The notes under the pieces: generated by a model
Seen by the model: only the letters and a program-made list of their open reading frames with translations
Databases searched by the model: none
What the model was told of the DNA's origin: nothing
Translations under genes and position numbers: made by a program
Shown: positions 1 through 9,206 of the stretch, piece after piece
Layout: each line of letters starts with the position of its first letter
How positions within the stretch are numbered: position 1 is the stretch's first letter
Source of the DNA: Haloplanus sp. CK5-1
GTDB taxonomy: Archaea; Halobacteriota; Halobacteria; Halobacteriales; Haloferacaceae
Reading direction: 5' to 3'
Length of the DNA: 64,000 bases
NCBI RefSeq assembly: GCF_037201915.1
Contig: NZ_CP147505.1
Location: 868,001 to 932,000, forward strand

Positions 1-396
1 TTCGACCGTCGCCTCGACGCCCCCGACGGCCGGAACGTGACGGTTCGCCTCCGCGTCATCGACTCCGCCGGGACGGAACACGTCACCTCGCTCGATCGCA
101 CGCTGGTCGTCGAGACGGCGACGCCCGCGTCGACCCCGCGGCCGACGGCGACGCCGAACCCCAGCACCGCGTCCTCGACCCCGCAGCCACCGACCGTGAC
201 GCCAACTCCCGTCCCGGACACGGACGACTCGGGAGTGACCGTTCCGCTGATCGGTGTGACGGTTCCCGTCCCGTCGGTCCTGGGCGCGTCGGTGTCGCTC
301 CCGATCCCCGTCGTCGGACCGATCGACCTCCCGTTGGTCCCGGTCGCAGTCGTCGCCTTGGTCGGCCTCGGCGCCGTGGGGCGGGCCCGCGGCTAG
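1..396 (+). CDS. 3' end of a secreted or surface protein with C-terminal membrane anchor
   Basis: The reading frame is open from the left edge, so the gene starts outside the window. The visible part begins with a beta-rich stretch (residues about 1-40 of the fragment) that resembles the end of a PKD/Ig-like domain. A Thr/Pro/Ser-rich linker follows (about residues 45-85), of the kind that is often glycosylated on haloarchaeal surface proteins. A hydrophobic segment comes last and ends in a short basic tail (GRARG). This layout suggests a cell-surface protein held by a C-terminal membrane helix. The function cannot be told from this fragment. Confidence 0.6.
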   Translation, partial: FDRRLDAPDGRNVTVRLRVIDSAGTEHVTSLDRTLVVETATPASTPRPTATPNPSTASSTPQPPTVTPTPVPDTDDSGVTVPLIGVTVPVPSVLGASVSLPIPVVGPIDLPLVPVAVVALVGLGAVGRARG

Positions 397-472
397 GCAC
401 CGGCCGAGGGGGTTTTATGTCATCGTATCATACACTTCGCGAGGTGATTCCATCTCCGCCGACACTCCGCCC

Positions 473-1048
473 GTGACCACGCTCCACGTGACGGACGCCC
501 GGACGACGATCCGTGCCCAGCAGTGCGCCCACGCGACACCCCGGTCCTTGGACGACGATCCGGACGTGGTCGTCGTCGCACTGGCCGGATCGCCGGCCGC
601 GTGGCTGGCACAGTGGGACGGCATCGCTTTCGACGGCGGCGGTCGGGCGACCGTGGTCGTCCAGGAGGCGGTCGACTGGGTCGCCGGCCGGCCCCGGGAA
701 CGCATCGACCGCGCCGCTCCGTCCGGAACCGACGTGGCCGTCAAGACGGTCGACTCCGTCGGCAACCTCACCGACCTCGGCGTCACGCTGGTGGAGGAAC
801 TGGACGCGTACCGAACCGCCGACTCCCCGACCACGCTCTGTTTCCAGTCGCTGACGGTCCTCCTCCAGTGGTCGGATGTGGACACCGTGTACAAGTTTCT
901 CCACACGCTCCTGGGACATCTGGACGGTGACGCGTCCGACACCCCGGACGCGACGGCGCACTTCCACCTCCACGGGCGCGCCCACGAACCCGACACCGTC
1001 GATCGGTTGCGCCCGCTGTTCGACCGTGTCCGCCACGACCCCGCGTGA
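473..1048 (+). CDS. DUF7504-family haloarchaeal protein
   Basis: The protein is 191 residues and soluble. I recognise the pattern of the haloarchaeal DUF7504 family: an alternating beta-alpha layout, a central segment with DLGV and EELD (residues about 100-110), the motif TLCFQSLTVLLQ (about 120-131), then a KFLH...HFHL region. These proteins look like reduced RecA/KaiC-type folds that lack a Walker A motif, and none is visible here. They often sit near sensory genes and their role is unknown. The start is a GTG at 473; no in-frame ATG precedes it. The gene converges on the htpX pair. Confidence 0.6.
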   Translation: MTTLHVTDARTTIRAQQCAHATPRSLDDDPDVVVVALAGSPAAWLAQWDGIAFDGGGRATVVVQEAVDWVAGRPRERIDRAAPSGTDVAVKTVDSVGNLTDLGVTLVEELDAYRTADSPTTLCFQSLTVLLQWSDVDTVYKFLHTLLGHLDGDASDTPDATAHFHLHGRAHEPDTVDRLRPLFDRVRHDPA

Positions 1049-1058
1049 GCCACACGGC

Positions 1059-1295
1059 CTACACGAGCGCCACGTAGCCGAAGTAACAGCCCGCCGCGAG
1101 ACAGCCGACGCCGAGTGCTTGCACCACCCGTCGCCAGCGTGTCGGTGCCGCCCCGTTCGCGCCGTACTCGCCCCGCCCGTCGTGGGGTCGACGTCCGGCG
1201 GTGTGGACGCGAACGACGGCGTCGGGGGCGACGAGACAGACGACCCCGACGAGGACGCCGAGGACGGCCGCCAGCAGCGTCCGAACGTCGACCAT
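1059..1295 (-). CDS. small two-helix membrane protein
   Basis: The protein is 78 residues. A hydrophobic helix at residues about 5-25 (LLAAVLGVLVGVVCLVAP) is followed by a polar, charged middle and a second hydrophobic helix at about 58-77. It begins one base after the htpX stop codon on the same strand, so the two are almost certainly co-transcribed. I do not recognise the family. The downstream link to HtpX suggests an accessory role in membrane protein quality control, which is a guess from position only. Confidence 0.6.
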   Translation of the reverse strand: MVDVRTLLAAVLGVLVGVVCLVAPDAVVRVHTAGRRPHDGRGEYGANGAAPTRWRRVVQALGVGCLAAGCYFGYVALV

Positions 1296-2120
1296 CTACG
1301 CCCGCAGGCGTTCGATCCGCTTCTCGACCGGTGGGTGCGTCGCGAACAGGCGGGCGAGGCCGCTCCCGTCGCCGAAGATACACAGCGCGTTCACCTGGTC
1401 GTCGACTTCGGTGTCACCGCGCTGGGCGCTCCGGCTGATCTTCTCCAGCGCGCGAGCGAGGGGTTCGCCGCCGCCGATCTCGTCGGCGGCGTCGGCGTCG
1501 GCGACGTACTCGCGGTACCGCGAGATGGCGAAGACGAACACCATCACCAGCATCTGGGTGATCTGTCCGACGACGATGGCGAGGAAGAAGTCAGCGAGGT
1601 CGTTGTCGCCGGTCAGTAGGACGGCCCACTGGGCGACGATGGCGACGATGGAGGCGACGCCCTGCCCGAGCACCATCATCACCACGTCGCGGTTGCGGAT
1701 GTGGGCGAGTTCGTGGGCCAACACGCCCTCGACCTCGTCGGGGTCGAGCGTCCGCAGGAGTTCCTGGCTCACGACGACGGTTCCCGCACCCTTGCGCCCG
1801 ACGGCGAAGGCGTTGGGGACGCCCATTCGAGCGATCATGAGGCGGGGCTTGTCGATCCCCATGTCGCGTGAGAGCGACTCGACGCGGTGGTGAATCTCCT
1901 GGTACTGGTTTTCGGGGAGGTCCTCGGCCCCGACGCTCCGGAGCGCCATCCACTTGCCGAGTTTGTACTGGACGCCGACGAAGGCGATGCTGCCGACGAT
2001 GACCAGCGGCCACACGCCGGTTCCGAACATCGCCATCACGACGACTGCCGCGACGGCGTAGAACGCGAACAGGAGCGAGCCGACGACGGCCATCCTGACT
2101 TTGAGTCCGACGTGACGCAT
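1296..2120 (-). CDS. htpX: HtpX-like membrane zinc metalloprotease (M48)
   Basis: The protein is 274 residues and is expected to degrade misfolded or damaged membrane proteins. Two hydrophobic segments lie at residues about 10-32 and 37-50. The M48 zinc motif HELAH is at residues 136-140, followed by IRNRD, and a later acidic site (SRYREYVADADAADEI) fits the third zinc ligand. Two more hydrophobic stretches lie between them (about 150-165 and 178-195). This is the usual HtpX plan and length. A small membrane protein gene follows directly on the same strand. Confidence 0.9.
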   Translation of the reverse strand: MRHVGLKVRMAVVGSLLFAFYAVAAVVVMAMFGTGVWPLVIVGSIAFVGVQYKLGKWMALRSVGAEDLPENQYQEIHHRVESLSRDMGIDKPRLMIARMGVPNAFAVGRKGAGTVVVSQELLRTLDPDEVEGVLAHELAHIRNRDVVMMVLGQGVASIVAIVAQWAVLLTGDNDLADFFLAIVVGQITQMLVMVFVFAISRYREYVADADAADEIGGGEPLARALEKISRSAQRGDTEVDDQVNALCIFGDGSGLARLFATHPPVEKRIERLRA

Positions 2121-2201
2121 GCGCGAGAGTCCAGTCTCGGGACACTAAACCCTCGTGGTTCGGATCGCACGCCGGCTCGACATAGTGAACGTCTGACGTA
2201 C

Positions 2202-2209
2202 CTTTATAC
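2202..2209 (+). promoter_or_regulatory. TATA box for the smc upstream gene
   Basis: TTTATACG lies with its centre about 27 bases before the ATG at 2233. This is the spacing expected for a leaderless haloarchaeal transcript. The smc and scpA genes downstream run in the same direction with only a short gap or an overlap, so this promoter may serve all three. Confidence 0.5.
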
Positions 2210-2232
2210 GTCCGGGGCCGCCTGCTAGAGGC

Positions 2233-2532
2233 ATGAGCAACAGGGTGGAGGAGCTCGAATCGCGGGTCGCGCAACTGGAAGCCGCCGTCGACGGTCTCAC
2301 CGAGGAACTCGTCGAGACGCGGGAGCGACTCAGCAAACTCGAAGCCGACGAGGGTGTCGACAACACGCGGACGCCCGACCGTCGGGAGTCCCCTGACCTC
2401 GACGCCGACGCCGACGCCGACGCCGGGACCGAGTCGGTGGCGTCCGAGCCGGACGCCGAGAGCGAGGCCGACGCCGAGACGGAGTCCGAGGACGACTCCG
2501 ATTCGGACGGTAACGACATCATCGTCGCCTGA
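2233..2532 (+). CDS. short coiled-coil acidic protein upstream of smc (DUF7518-like)
   Basis: The protein is 99 residues. The first 42 residues form a clear heptad-rich coiled coil (VEELESRVAQLEAAVDGL). The remainder is a very acidic, low-complexity tail rich in Asp-Ala and Glu-Ser. It lies 15 bases before smc on the same strand and probably shares its transcript. I associate this small protein, from its position and composition, with the haloarchaeal DUF7518 family; its function is not known. The coiled coil and the location suggest a link with chromosome organisation, but that is inference. Confidence 0.65.
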   Translation: MSNRVEELESRVAQLEAAVDGLTEELVETRERLSKLEADEGVDNTRTPDRRESPDLDADADADAGTESVASEPDAESEADAETESEDDSDSDGNDIIVA

Positions 2533-2547
2533 TCGGGGCCACGCCCC

Positions 2548-5500
2548 ATGCACATCTCCGAACTCGTCCTCGACGACTTCAAGAGCTTCGGCCGGAAGAC
2601 CCGCATCCCGTTCTACGAGGATTTCACCGTCATCACGGGGCCGAACGGCTCCGGGAAGAGCAACATCATCGACGCCGTCCTCTTCACGCTCGGCCTCGCG
2701 CGGACCCGCGGGATCCGCGCCGAGAAACTGACCGACCTCATCTACAACCCCGGTCACGAGGCCGACGACGACCGGTCGGGCCCCCGTGAGGCGAGCGTCA
2801 CCGTCGTCCTCGACAACGGCGACGGCACGCTCGACCGCTCGCAGGTGGTCAACGCCGCCGGCACGGAGGACGTCGGCGACGTCGACGAGATATCGGTCAA
2901 GCGTCGCGTCAAGGAGACCGAGGACAACTACTACTCCTACTACTACCTCAACGGGCGGTCGGTCAACCTCTCGGACATCCGTGATCTGCTGGCGCAGGCG
3001 GGCGTGACGCCCGAAGGGTACAACGTCGTCATGCAGGGCGACGTGACCGAGATCATCAACATGTCGGCGGGTCAACGCCGGACTATCGTCGACGAGATCG
3101 CCGGAGTCGCCGAGTTCGACGCGAAAAAGGAGGACGCCTTCGAGGAACTGGAGGTCGTCCAGGAGCACATCGACGAGGCGGACCTCCGCATCGAGGAGAA
3201 GGAGACTCGTCTCGATCAACTCGAGGACGAGCGCGAGACGGCGCTCGAGTACCAGTCGCTCCGCGAGGAGAAGGCGGAGTACGAGGGCTACCTGAAGGCC
3301 GCCGAACTCGAAGAGAAGCGAACCGCCTTGGAGCGGACGGAGAAACGGACCGAGGCCAAAGAACAGGAACTCGCCGACCGGCAGGCGACTCTCGAGGAAC
3401 ACCAGTCCGAAGTCGACCGCCTGGAAGCCGACCTCGACGACCTCACTCGGGAGATCGAGCGCAAGGGCGAGGACGAACAGCTCCGGATCAAAGGCGAAAT
3501 CGAGGAGACCAAAGGCGAGATCGGTCGCCTCGAAGCGACCATCGAGAGTCAAGAAGAGACGATCGAGGACGCCGAACAGGAGCGCCGGGAGGCCTTCGTC
3601 AGCCTCGATCGCAAGAACGAGGAACTCGACGACCTCGAAGACGAGATCCGGTCGATCAAAGTCGAGAAGGCGTCGGTCAAAGGCGACATCGAGGAGAAGG
3701 AGTCGGAGCTCCAAGCGGTAGAAGACGAGATCGAGAACGTCGACACGGCGTTCGACGAACTCAAGGCGGAGCTCGCCGAGCACAAGGAGACCCTCGAAGA
3801 GCGCAAGACCGAGCGCAACGACGCCCAGCGCGAGAAGGACCGCCTCCTCGACGAGGCACGCCGGCGCTCGAATCGGATCGGCGAGGCCCAGTCGGAACTG
3901 GAGGCGGCCCACGAGCGGGTGCCCGAGTTGAAAGCCGAACTGTCGGATCTGCGGGGCGAACTCGACCGTGCCGAGCGGAATCGCGAGACGATCGAAGACG
4001 CGATCGAGGAGTTGCGCTCGGAGAAGGCCGACCTGAACGACGACCTCGGCGAAATCGAGGACGACCTCCGGACGAAACAGAACGAGTACGCGGAACTCGA
4101 GGCGCGCGCGGACCGCGACGGCGACGACTCCTGGCCACGGTCGGTGACGACCGTCCTCAACGGCGGCATCGACGGCGTCCACGGTGCAGTCGGCCAGTTG
4201 GGAAGTGTCGACCCCGAGTACGCCACCGCGTGTGAGACCGCCGCCGGCGGCCGACTGGCGAACGTCGTCGTCGACGACGACGGCGTCGGCGCGACCTGCA
4301 TCGATCACCTCAAATCCCGGTCGGCGGGGCGGGCGACCTTCCTCCCCATCACCGAGATGGACCGTCGCGGGCTCCCCTCGAAGCCCTCGCACCCCGGCGT
4401 CGTCGACTTCGCGCGGAACCTCGTCGACTACGACGACCGCTACGCCGGCGTCTTCTCCTACGTCCTCGGGTCGACGCTCGTGGTCGAGGACATGGACACC
4501 GCGCGGGACCTGATGGGCGACTACCGCCTCGTGACGCTGGACGGCGACCTCGCCGAGAAGAGCGGCGCGATGACCGGCGGCTCCGGCGGCGGGTCGCGTT
4601 ACTCCTTCACGAAGAGCGGAAAGGGAAAACTGGAGCGACTAGCCGAGGAGATAGAGAGTCTGGAGGACGACCGCCGGGCGGTCCGCGAGGAGATCCGCGA
4701 CGTGGAGTCCCGCCTCGACGACGCCCGCGACCGCAAGGCCGACGCGACCGAGCGGGTGCGCGAGGTCGAGGCGGAGATCGAGGACGTCGAGACGGAACTC
4801 GCGGACACGGAGGCCGAAATCGAGGAGTTGGAGGACGAACTCGACGGTCTCCGTGACGAACGCGAGGAGGTCGACGCGGAGATGAGCGAGTTGGAGGAGC
4901 GTATCGACGAACTGGACGGCGAGATCGAGGGGATCGAAGCCGAGATCGAGGCGTTGGAGGCCGATCTCGCGGACTCGCGGATCCCCGAACTCACGGACCG
5001 AAAGGAGGGAATCGAGGCAGACCTCGCGGACCTGCACGACCGGATGGACGACCTCGACGCTCAACTCAACCAGACACGAGTCGAGGCTGAGTACGCAGAG
5101 GAGGCCGTCGACGACCTCGAATCGACGATCGAGGCGGCCAAAGAGCGCAAGCGCGAGGCCGCCGACCGGATCGAGGAGTTGGAGGCCGAGGTCGAGGACC
5201 GGGAGGCGACGTTGGCGGAGAAGCGCGCGGCGATCGAGGATCTGGAGGACGAACTCGCGGACCTCAAGGCCGAGCGGGAGGGCCTCCAGAGCGACCTCCG
5301 CGAGGCGCAGTCGGAGCGCGACGCCCAGCGCGAGCGCGTTGCCGAGGTGGAGAGCGACCTCGACGACCTCGAGGAGGACGCCGACCGCCTGGAGTGGGAG
5401 ATCGACGAGCTCGAGAGCGAGGTCGGGGCGTACGATCCCGAGGAGATCCCGGATCACGAGACCGTCGAGGAGAACGTCGCGCGACTGGAGTCGGAGATGG

Positions 5501-6123
5501 ACGCGCTCGAACCCGTCAACATGCTCGCGATCGACGAGTACGACGAGGTGGAGGCGGAACTCGACGACTTACAGGAGCGACGCGACACGCTCGTCGACGA
5601 GCGCGACGCCATCCAGGAGCGGATCGAGGGATACGAGCAACGGAAGAAGGAGACGTTCATGGCGGCGTTCGAGGCCATCGACGACCACTTCCAGGACATC
5701 TTCGAGCGGCTCTCGGCGGGGACGGGCGAGTTGCATCTGGAAGACGAGGACGACCCCTTCGAGGGTGGCCTGACGATGAAGGCCCAGCCGGGCGACAAAC
5801 CGGTCCAGCGGCTGGACGCGATGAGCGGCGGCGAGAAGTCGCTGACCGCGCTCGCGTTCATCTTCGCCATCCAGCGCCACAACCCCGCGCCCTTCTACGC
5901 GCTGGACGAGGTGGACGCCTTCCTCGACGCGGCCAACGCCGAGCGGGTGGGCGAGATGGTCGACGACCTGGCCGGTGAGGCGCAGTTCGTCGTCGTCTCG
6001 CACCGCTCGGCCCTGCTCGATCGGTCGGAGCGGGCCATCGGCGTCACCATGCAGGGCGACAACGTGAGCGCGGTCACGGGCATCCAACTCGACGACACCC
6101 CGGAGGCGACAGCCGATGACTGA
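2548..6123 (+). CDS. smc: chromosome segregation ATPase SMC
   Basis: The protein is 1,191 residues, full length for SMC. Walker A (GPNGSGKSN) is at residues 31-39. Long coiled coils run from about 165 to 525 and 690 to 1030. Between them is the hinge (about 527-680) with its glycine-rich end (TGGSGGGSRYS). The C-terminal head has the signature SGGEKSL at about 1093-1099 and Walker B (FYALDEVD) at 1116-1123. SMC dimers organise and segregate the chromosome as an ATP-driven ring closed by the kleisin ScpA. The scpA start lies inside the last bases of smc. Confidence 0.97.
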   Translation: MHISELVLDDFKSFGRKTRIPFYEDFTVITGPNGSGKSNIIDAVLFTLGLARTRGIRAEKLTDLIYNPGHEADDDRSGPREASVTVVLDNGDGTLDRSQVVNAAGTEDVGDVDEISVKRRVKETEDNYYSYYYLNGRSVNLSDIRDLLAQAGVTPEGYNVVMQGDVTEIINMSAGQRRTIVDEIAGVAEFDAKKEDAFEELEVVQEHIDEADLRIEEKETRLDQLEDERETALEYQSLREEKAEYEGYLKAAELEEKRTALERTEKRTEAKEQELADRQATLEEHQSEVDRLEADLDDLTREIERKGEDEQLRIKGEIEETKGEIGRLEATIESQEETIEDAEQERREAFVSLDRKNEELDDLEDEIRSIKVEKASVKGDIEEKESELQAVEDEIENVDTAFDELKAELAEHKETLEERKTERNDAQREKDRLLDEARRRSNRIGEAQSELEAAHERVPELKAELSDLRGELDRAERNRETIEDAIEELRSEKADLNDDLGEIEDDLRTKQNEYAELEARADRDGDDSWPRSVTTVLNGGIDGVHGAVGQLGSVDPEYATACETAAGGRLANVVVDDDGVGATCIDHLKSRSAGRATFLPITEMDRRGLPSKPSHPGVVDFARNLVDYDDRYAGVFSYVLGSTLVVEDMDTARDLMGDYRLVTLDGDLAEKSGAMTGGSGGGSRYSFTKSGKGKLERLAEEIESLEDDRRAVREEIRDVESRLDDARDRKADATERVREVEAEIEDVETELADTEAEIEELEDELDGLRDEREEVDAEMSELEERIDELDGEIEGIEAEIEALEADLADSRIPELTDRKEGIEADLADLHDRMDDLDAQLNQTRVEAEYAEEAVDDLESTIEAAKERKREAADRIEELEAEVEDREATLAEKRAAIEDLEDELADLKAEREGLQSDLREAQSERDAQRERVAEVESDLDDLEEDADRLEWEIDELESEVGAYDPEEIPDHETVEENVARLESEMDALEPVNMLAIDEYDEVEAELDDLQERRDTLVDERDAIQERIEGYEQRKKETFMAAFEAIDDHFQDIFERLSAGTGELHLEDEDDPFEGGLTMKAQPGDKPVQRLDAMSGGEKSLTALAFIFAIQRHNPAPFYALDEVDAFLDAANAERVGEMVDDLAGEAQFVVVSHRSALLDRSERAIGVTMQGDNVSAVTGIQLDDTPEATADD

Positions 6124-6955
6124 GGATCCCCTCCCGGACGACGTCGACCTCCCGCAGACCGACGAGGACGAGGTCGAACCTGTCGAACTCCTCGTCCAAC
6201 TGGCCGAAGACGGCGAGATCGATCCCTGGGACATCGACATCGTCGAGGTGACCGACGCCTTCCTCGACCGCCTCGACGAGACGGACCTCCGCACGTCCGG
6301 GCGGGCGCTGTTCTACGCGAGTGTCCTCCTGCGGATGAAAAGCGACGGCATCCTCGACGACGGGAGCGAGGAAAACGCGGAGATGGAGCCGTGGGAGGCG
6401 GCCATGGAGGGCGGCGAGGGGTCACGGAGCCCACACGGGCCGGACCCCATCGACGCCCTCGACGCGGAACTCGACCGCCGGCTGGAGCGCAAACACGCCC
6501 GCGGCTCGCCCGAGACGCTGGACGAGCTCGTCCGGGAGCTCCGCGAGGCGGAGCGCGACTCGTGGTGGAAGGAGTCCCGTTCCTACGACACCTCGGCGTC
6601 GCCCGGCGGCTACGACCGCGGCACACAGACGCTCGACTACCGGGCGGCCGACGACCTTCGCGAGGGCGGCGAGCCGACCGAGAACGACGTGACCGGCACC
6701 ACCCACGCCGAGGACATCGAGACGAAGATCGAGGCGGTACGCGAGGCGGTCCGCACTCACTACGACGCCGGCCGGGCGGAGGTGCTGTTCGCCGAGGTGC
6801 GTGAGGCCGCCGGTGCGCCGGTGGATACGTTCCTCGCCCTCCTCTTTCTCTCCCACCGCGGCGAGATCAGGCTCCGGCAGGACGACCTCTTCGGCGACCT
6901 CTGGATCCGCGACCCGTCGGCACCGGGGGTCGGCGACGAAGCCGTGGCGGACTGA
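6116..6955 (+). CDS. scpA: kleisin ScpA, SMC partner
   Basis: The protein is 279 residues. The N-terminal segment (ELLVQLAEDGEIDPWDIDI, residues about 23-41) is the typical ScpA kleisin start, and the C-terminal part (TFLALLFLSHRGEIRLRQ) is the winged helix that binds the SMC head cap. The middle is acidic and variable. The start overlaps smc by 8 bases, so the two are translationally coupled. No scpB is visible next to it. The last codons (DEAVAD, stop) lie in the first copy of a 78-base tandem repeat that continues past the stop codon. Confidence 0.93.
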   Translation: MTEDPLPDDVDLPQTDEDEVEPVELLVQLAEDGEIDPWDIDIVEVTDAFLDRLDETDLRTSGRALFYASVLLRMKSDGILDDGSEENAEMEPWEAAMEGGEGSRSPHGPDPIDALDAELDRRLERKHARGSPETLDELVRELREAERDSWWKESRSYDTSASPGGYDRGTQTLDYRAADDLREGGEPTENDVTGTTHAEDIETKIEAVREAVRTHYDAGRAEVLFAEVREAAGAPVDTFLALLFLSHRGEIRLRQDDLFGDLWIRDPSAPGVGDEAVAD

Positions 6956-7107
6956 GGTCGTCCCGCGACGTGCAGGACGGCCGAGGGGACCCACGGGTTC
7001 GAGCCGTTGGAAGACGAAGCCGTGGCGGACTGAGGCCGCCCTACGTCGTGCAGGACGACCGAGGGATCCACGGCTTCGAGTCGCCGGGCGACGGAGCCGT
7101 CGCGGAC
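6935..7107. repeat. imperfect tandem repeat, unit about 78 bases, across the scpA stop
   Basis: A unit beginning GACGAAGCCGTGGCGGACTG starts at 6935, again at 7013, and a partial third copy (GACGGAGCCGTCGCGGAC) starts at 7090. The first two copies are alike over their full length and differ mainly by substitutions. The spacing of 78 bases is 26 codons, so the second copy repeats the scpA ending, including its stop, in frame. No gene is seen in the copies past 6955. Confidence 0.85.
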
Positions 7108-7112
7108 CCGCC

Positions 7113-7349
7113 TCACTTCCGTGCCGGGATGGTGTCGGTGACGACGAGGACGATAGCGAGGCCGAGCACCGCGAGGAGGACGACGGCGACGCGGACGTCG
7201 AGCAGGAGGTTCGCGACGGCGACGAGCCCGGTCTCGTGGGCCAGTTCGACGGTCTCACGCTTTGCGACCGCGTACGGCGGGACGTGTACCGCTACCAGTA
7301 TCGTCACGACGACGAGGAGCGCGTAGTCGAGGCCGTCTCTCTCTCGCAT
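7113..7349 (-). CDS. small membrane protein, two helices
   Basis: The protein is 78 residues from the ATG at 7349. An upstream in-frame ATG would add an arginine-rich, unlikely leader. Hydrophobic helices lie at about residues 8-24 (DYALLVVVTILVAVHVPP) and 51-73. A short loop with charged residues joins them, and the tail is IPARK. I do not recognise the family. It follows the transporter gene on the same strand with a gap of 46 bases, so the two may be co-transcribed. Confidence 0.55.
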   Translation of the reverse strand: MRERDGLDYALLVVVTILVAVHVPPYAVAKRETVELAHETGLVAVANLLLDVRVAVVLLAVLGLAIVLVVTDTIPARK

Positions 7350-7395
7350 TCCTCGGATGTCCGAGGGGCGGTGGCTTAAACGTCGCGGCCGGCGG

Positions 7396-8355
7396 CTACA
7401 CGAGCAGGCCACTCTCCAGCACCGCGATCAACACGGTCAGGAGCGGCACGCTCAGGAGCGTCGTGACGAGCACGGCCGTGCTGACGTACTCGGCGACAGA
7501 GAGACCGTCGCCGGCGGATTCGCCGCCGAACTCGACGACGAGGAGGAGCGGGGTGATCGCCGCCGGTGTCGCACACTCGAGGACGAACGTGCGTGCGACG
7601 GTCGGATTCTCGAACCCGACGAGTAGGACGACGGCGACGCCGACGACGGGTGCGACACCCATCTTCAGGACCGCAGCGGGGCCGACGCGGGAGAGCGCGG
7701 CTCCGTAGTCGGTGTCGGCGAGTTGGACCCCGAGGATCAGCAACATGAGGGGGATGGAGGCGTTGCCGACGAGCGCGAGCGTCTCCATGGCGGTGCCGTC
7801 CGCCGGGGGGACGGCGTCGAGCCAGCGGGCGAGCACCGCGGCGACGACGGCGTAGACCAGCGGAATCTCGAGTGCACGTTTCATGCCCGCGATTCCGCGC
7901 GACCCGCCGCCGCGTCCCGCGACGTAGACGCCGACGGTGTAGAGGACGACTCCCTGGACGGTCAGGTAGAGAACGGCGGTACCTCGGCCGTCGACGCCGA
8001 AGGCGAACTCCGAGAGCGGGACGCCGTAGTTGCCGGAGTTGGGGAAGGCACTCACGAGGACGAGCGCGCTCAGGATGGGTTCGGACTCGCCCAGCAGCCG
8101 CCCCACGAGCTCCGCGACGACGAGCATGACGAGCATGAACGCGACGGTGGCGACGGCGATGCGGGCGAGCGTCGCCTGTGCGAGCGTCGCCGTGGCGATG
8201 CTGTGGAAGACGAGCGCCGGAACGAGGACGTACACCGTGACGGTGTTCAGTGGGCCGATGGCCACCTCGCGGCGGCGGCCGAGGACGACGCCGACGCCGG
8301 CCAGTGCGACGATGGGGAGGATGGCCGTCGCGAAGATGGAGAGCAGTGCGGTCAC
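7396..8355 (-). CDS. AEC-family (auxin efflux carrier-like) transporter
   Basis: The protein is 319 residues from the GTG at 8355. It has about ten hydrophobic helices in two halves, with the family pattern of prolines and glycines in broken helices: ILPIVALAGVGVVLG near the N-terminus, SAFPNSGNYGVPL in the middle and ATPAAITPLLL near the C-terminus. AEC proteins move small organic acids or related solutes across the cell membrane; the substrate cannot be told here. The start was chosen because the upstream in-frame ATG precedes a segment unlike the family. Confidence 0.8.
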   Translation of the reverse strand: MTALLSIFATAILPIVALAGVGVVLGRRREVAIGPLNTVTVYVLVPALVFHSIATATLAQATLARIAVATVAFMLVMLVVAELVGRLLGESEPILSALVLVSAFPNSGNYGVPLSEFAFGVDGRGTAVLYLTVQGVVLYTVGVYVAGRGGGSRGIAGMKRALEIPLVYAVVAAVLARWLDAVPPADGTAMETLALVGNASIPLMLLILGVQLADTDYGAALSRVGPAAVLKMGVAPVVGVAVVLLVGFENPTVARTFVLECATPAAITPLLLVVEFGGESAGDGLSVAEYVSTAVLVTTLLSVPLLTVLIAVLESGLLV

Positions 8356-8424
8356 GCGCCACCCCCAACTCGATGGTCCTCGGGGGAGTCGCATCCGGCC
8401 CGCCGCCGTCCCGTCCGGACCACG

Positions 8425-9120
8425 TCAGGCGAGTCGCCAGGCCTCGGCGTGGTCGGTCGGTTCGATCACCGACCGGCGCTCCATCTCCGCGAGCACTTCG
8501 CCGAGACGGTCGGGCTGGGCGATCTCCATCTCGATGCGCTGGATGTCGTGTTCGTCCGCGAGCAGGTGTCGCACGTCCGCCCGGTCGAATCGGTCGGCGT
8601 CGGCCCGTTCCATCACACCCTCGATCAGGTCGATCATGTCCTCGATGAAGTTCCACGGGTAGACGATCCACGCCCACTCCTCCAGACGCTCGCCGACGAA
8701 GTCGGGATCGAACTCGCTGGTGTCGAGAAGTTGGAGGGTGGCCGTCCGCACCGCCGAGGGGTCGCGGTCGGCGACGTACTCGTGGGCGTGGCGCAGCGAC
8801 TCGCCCGTGTCGGCGATGTCGTCGACGATCAGGACGTCCTTGCCCGCGACGCTCCCCTCGGGCATCGGATACCGGACCTCGGGGTCGGCCCCCTTCGCCG
8901 CGGTGCCGACGTAGTGCTCCATCTTGAGGCTGGTGAGGTCGTCGAGGCCGAGGAAGTCACAGCAACAGCGCCCGGCGAACCAGCCGCCCCGAGCGAGCGC
9001 GACGATCACGTCGGGGTCGAACTCCGCGGCCCGCACTTCGTCGGCCACGTCCCGGCAGAGCCCGTAGATGTACTCCCAGTTCGTGATCGTGCAGGTGAAA
9101 TCGTCCGGGAGGTCGCTCAT
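8425..9120 (-). CDS. phosphoribosyltransferase (hypoxanthine/xanthine-type)
   Basis: The protein is 231 residues from the ATG at 9120. The PRPP-binding motif VLIVDDIADTGES lies at residues about 96-108. An upstream loop with VIVALARGGW (about 38-47) fits the diphosphate-binding region. The C-terminal 80 residues form a helical extension, with a pattern WAWIVYPWNFIED seen in archaeal PRTases of the purine-salvage type. The likely reaction is transfer of ribose-5-phosphate from PRPP to a purine base; the base is not certain. The gene is divergent from the PhzF-like gene. Confidence 0.82.
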   Translation of the reverse strand: MSDLPDDFTCTITNWEYIYGLCRDVADEVRAAEFDPDVIVALARGGWFAGRCCCDFLGLDDLTSLKMEHYVGTAAKGADPEVRYPMPEGSVAGKDVLIVDDIADTGESLRHAHEYVADRDPSAVRTATLQLLDTSEFDPDFVGERLEEWAWIVYPWNFIEDMIDLIEGVMERADADRFDRADVRHLLADEHDIQRIEMEIAQPDRLGEVLAEMERRSVIEPTDHAEAWRLA

Positions 9121-9206
9121 GCCGGCGAGTCGGACGGCCGGGGGGTAAGGGTTTACGGGTTCCACCGACCCACAACGTCTTGACCCGCGGCGTTCAGGTC
9201 GGTGGC

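Noticed and set aside
1591-4392. Minus-strand open frame of 933 codons opposite smc and htpX
   Set aside because: It runs antisense to two well-supported genes, has arginine/valine-rich low-complexity translation, and arises from the GC-rich third-codon bias of the real genes.
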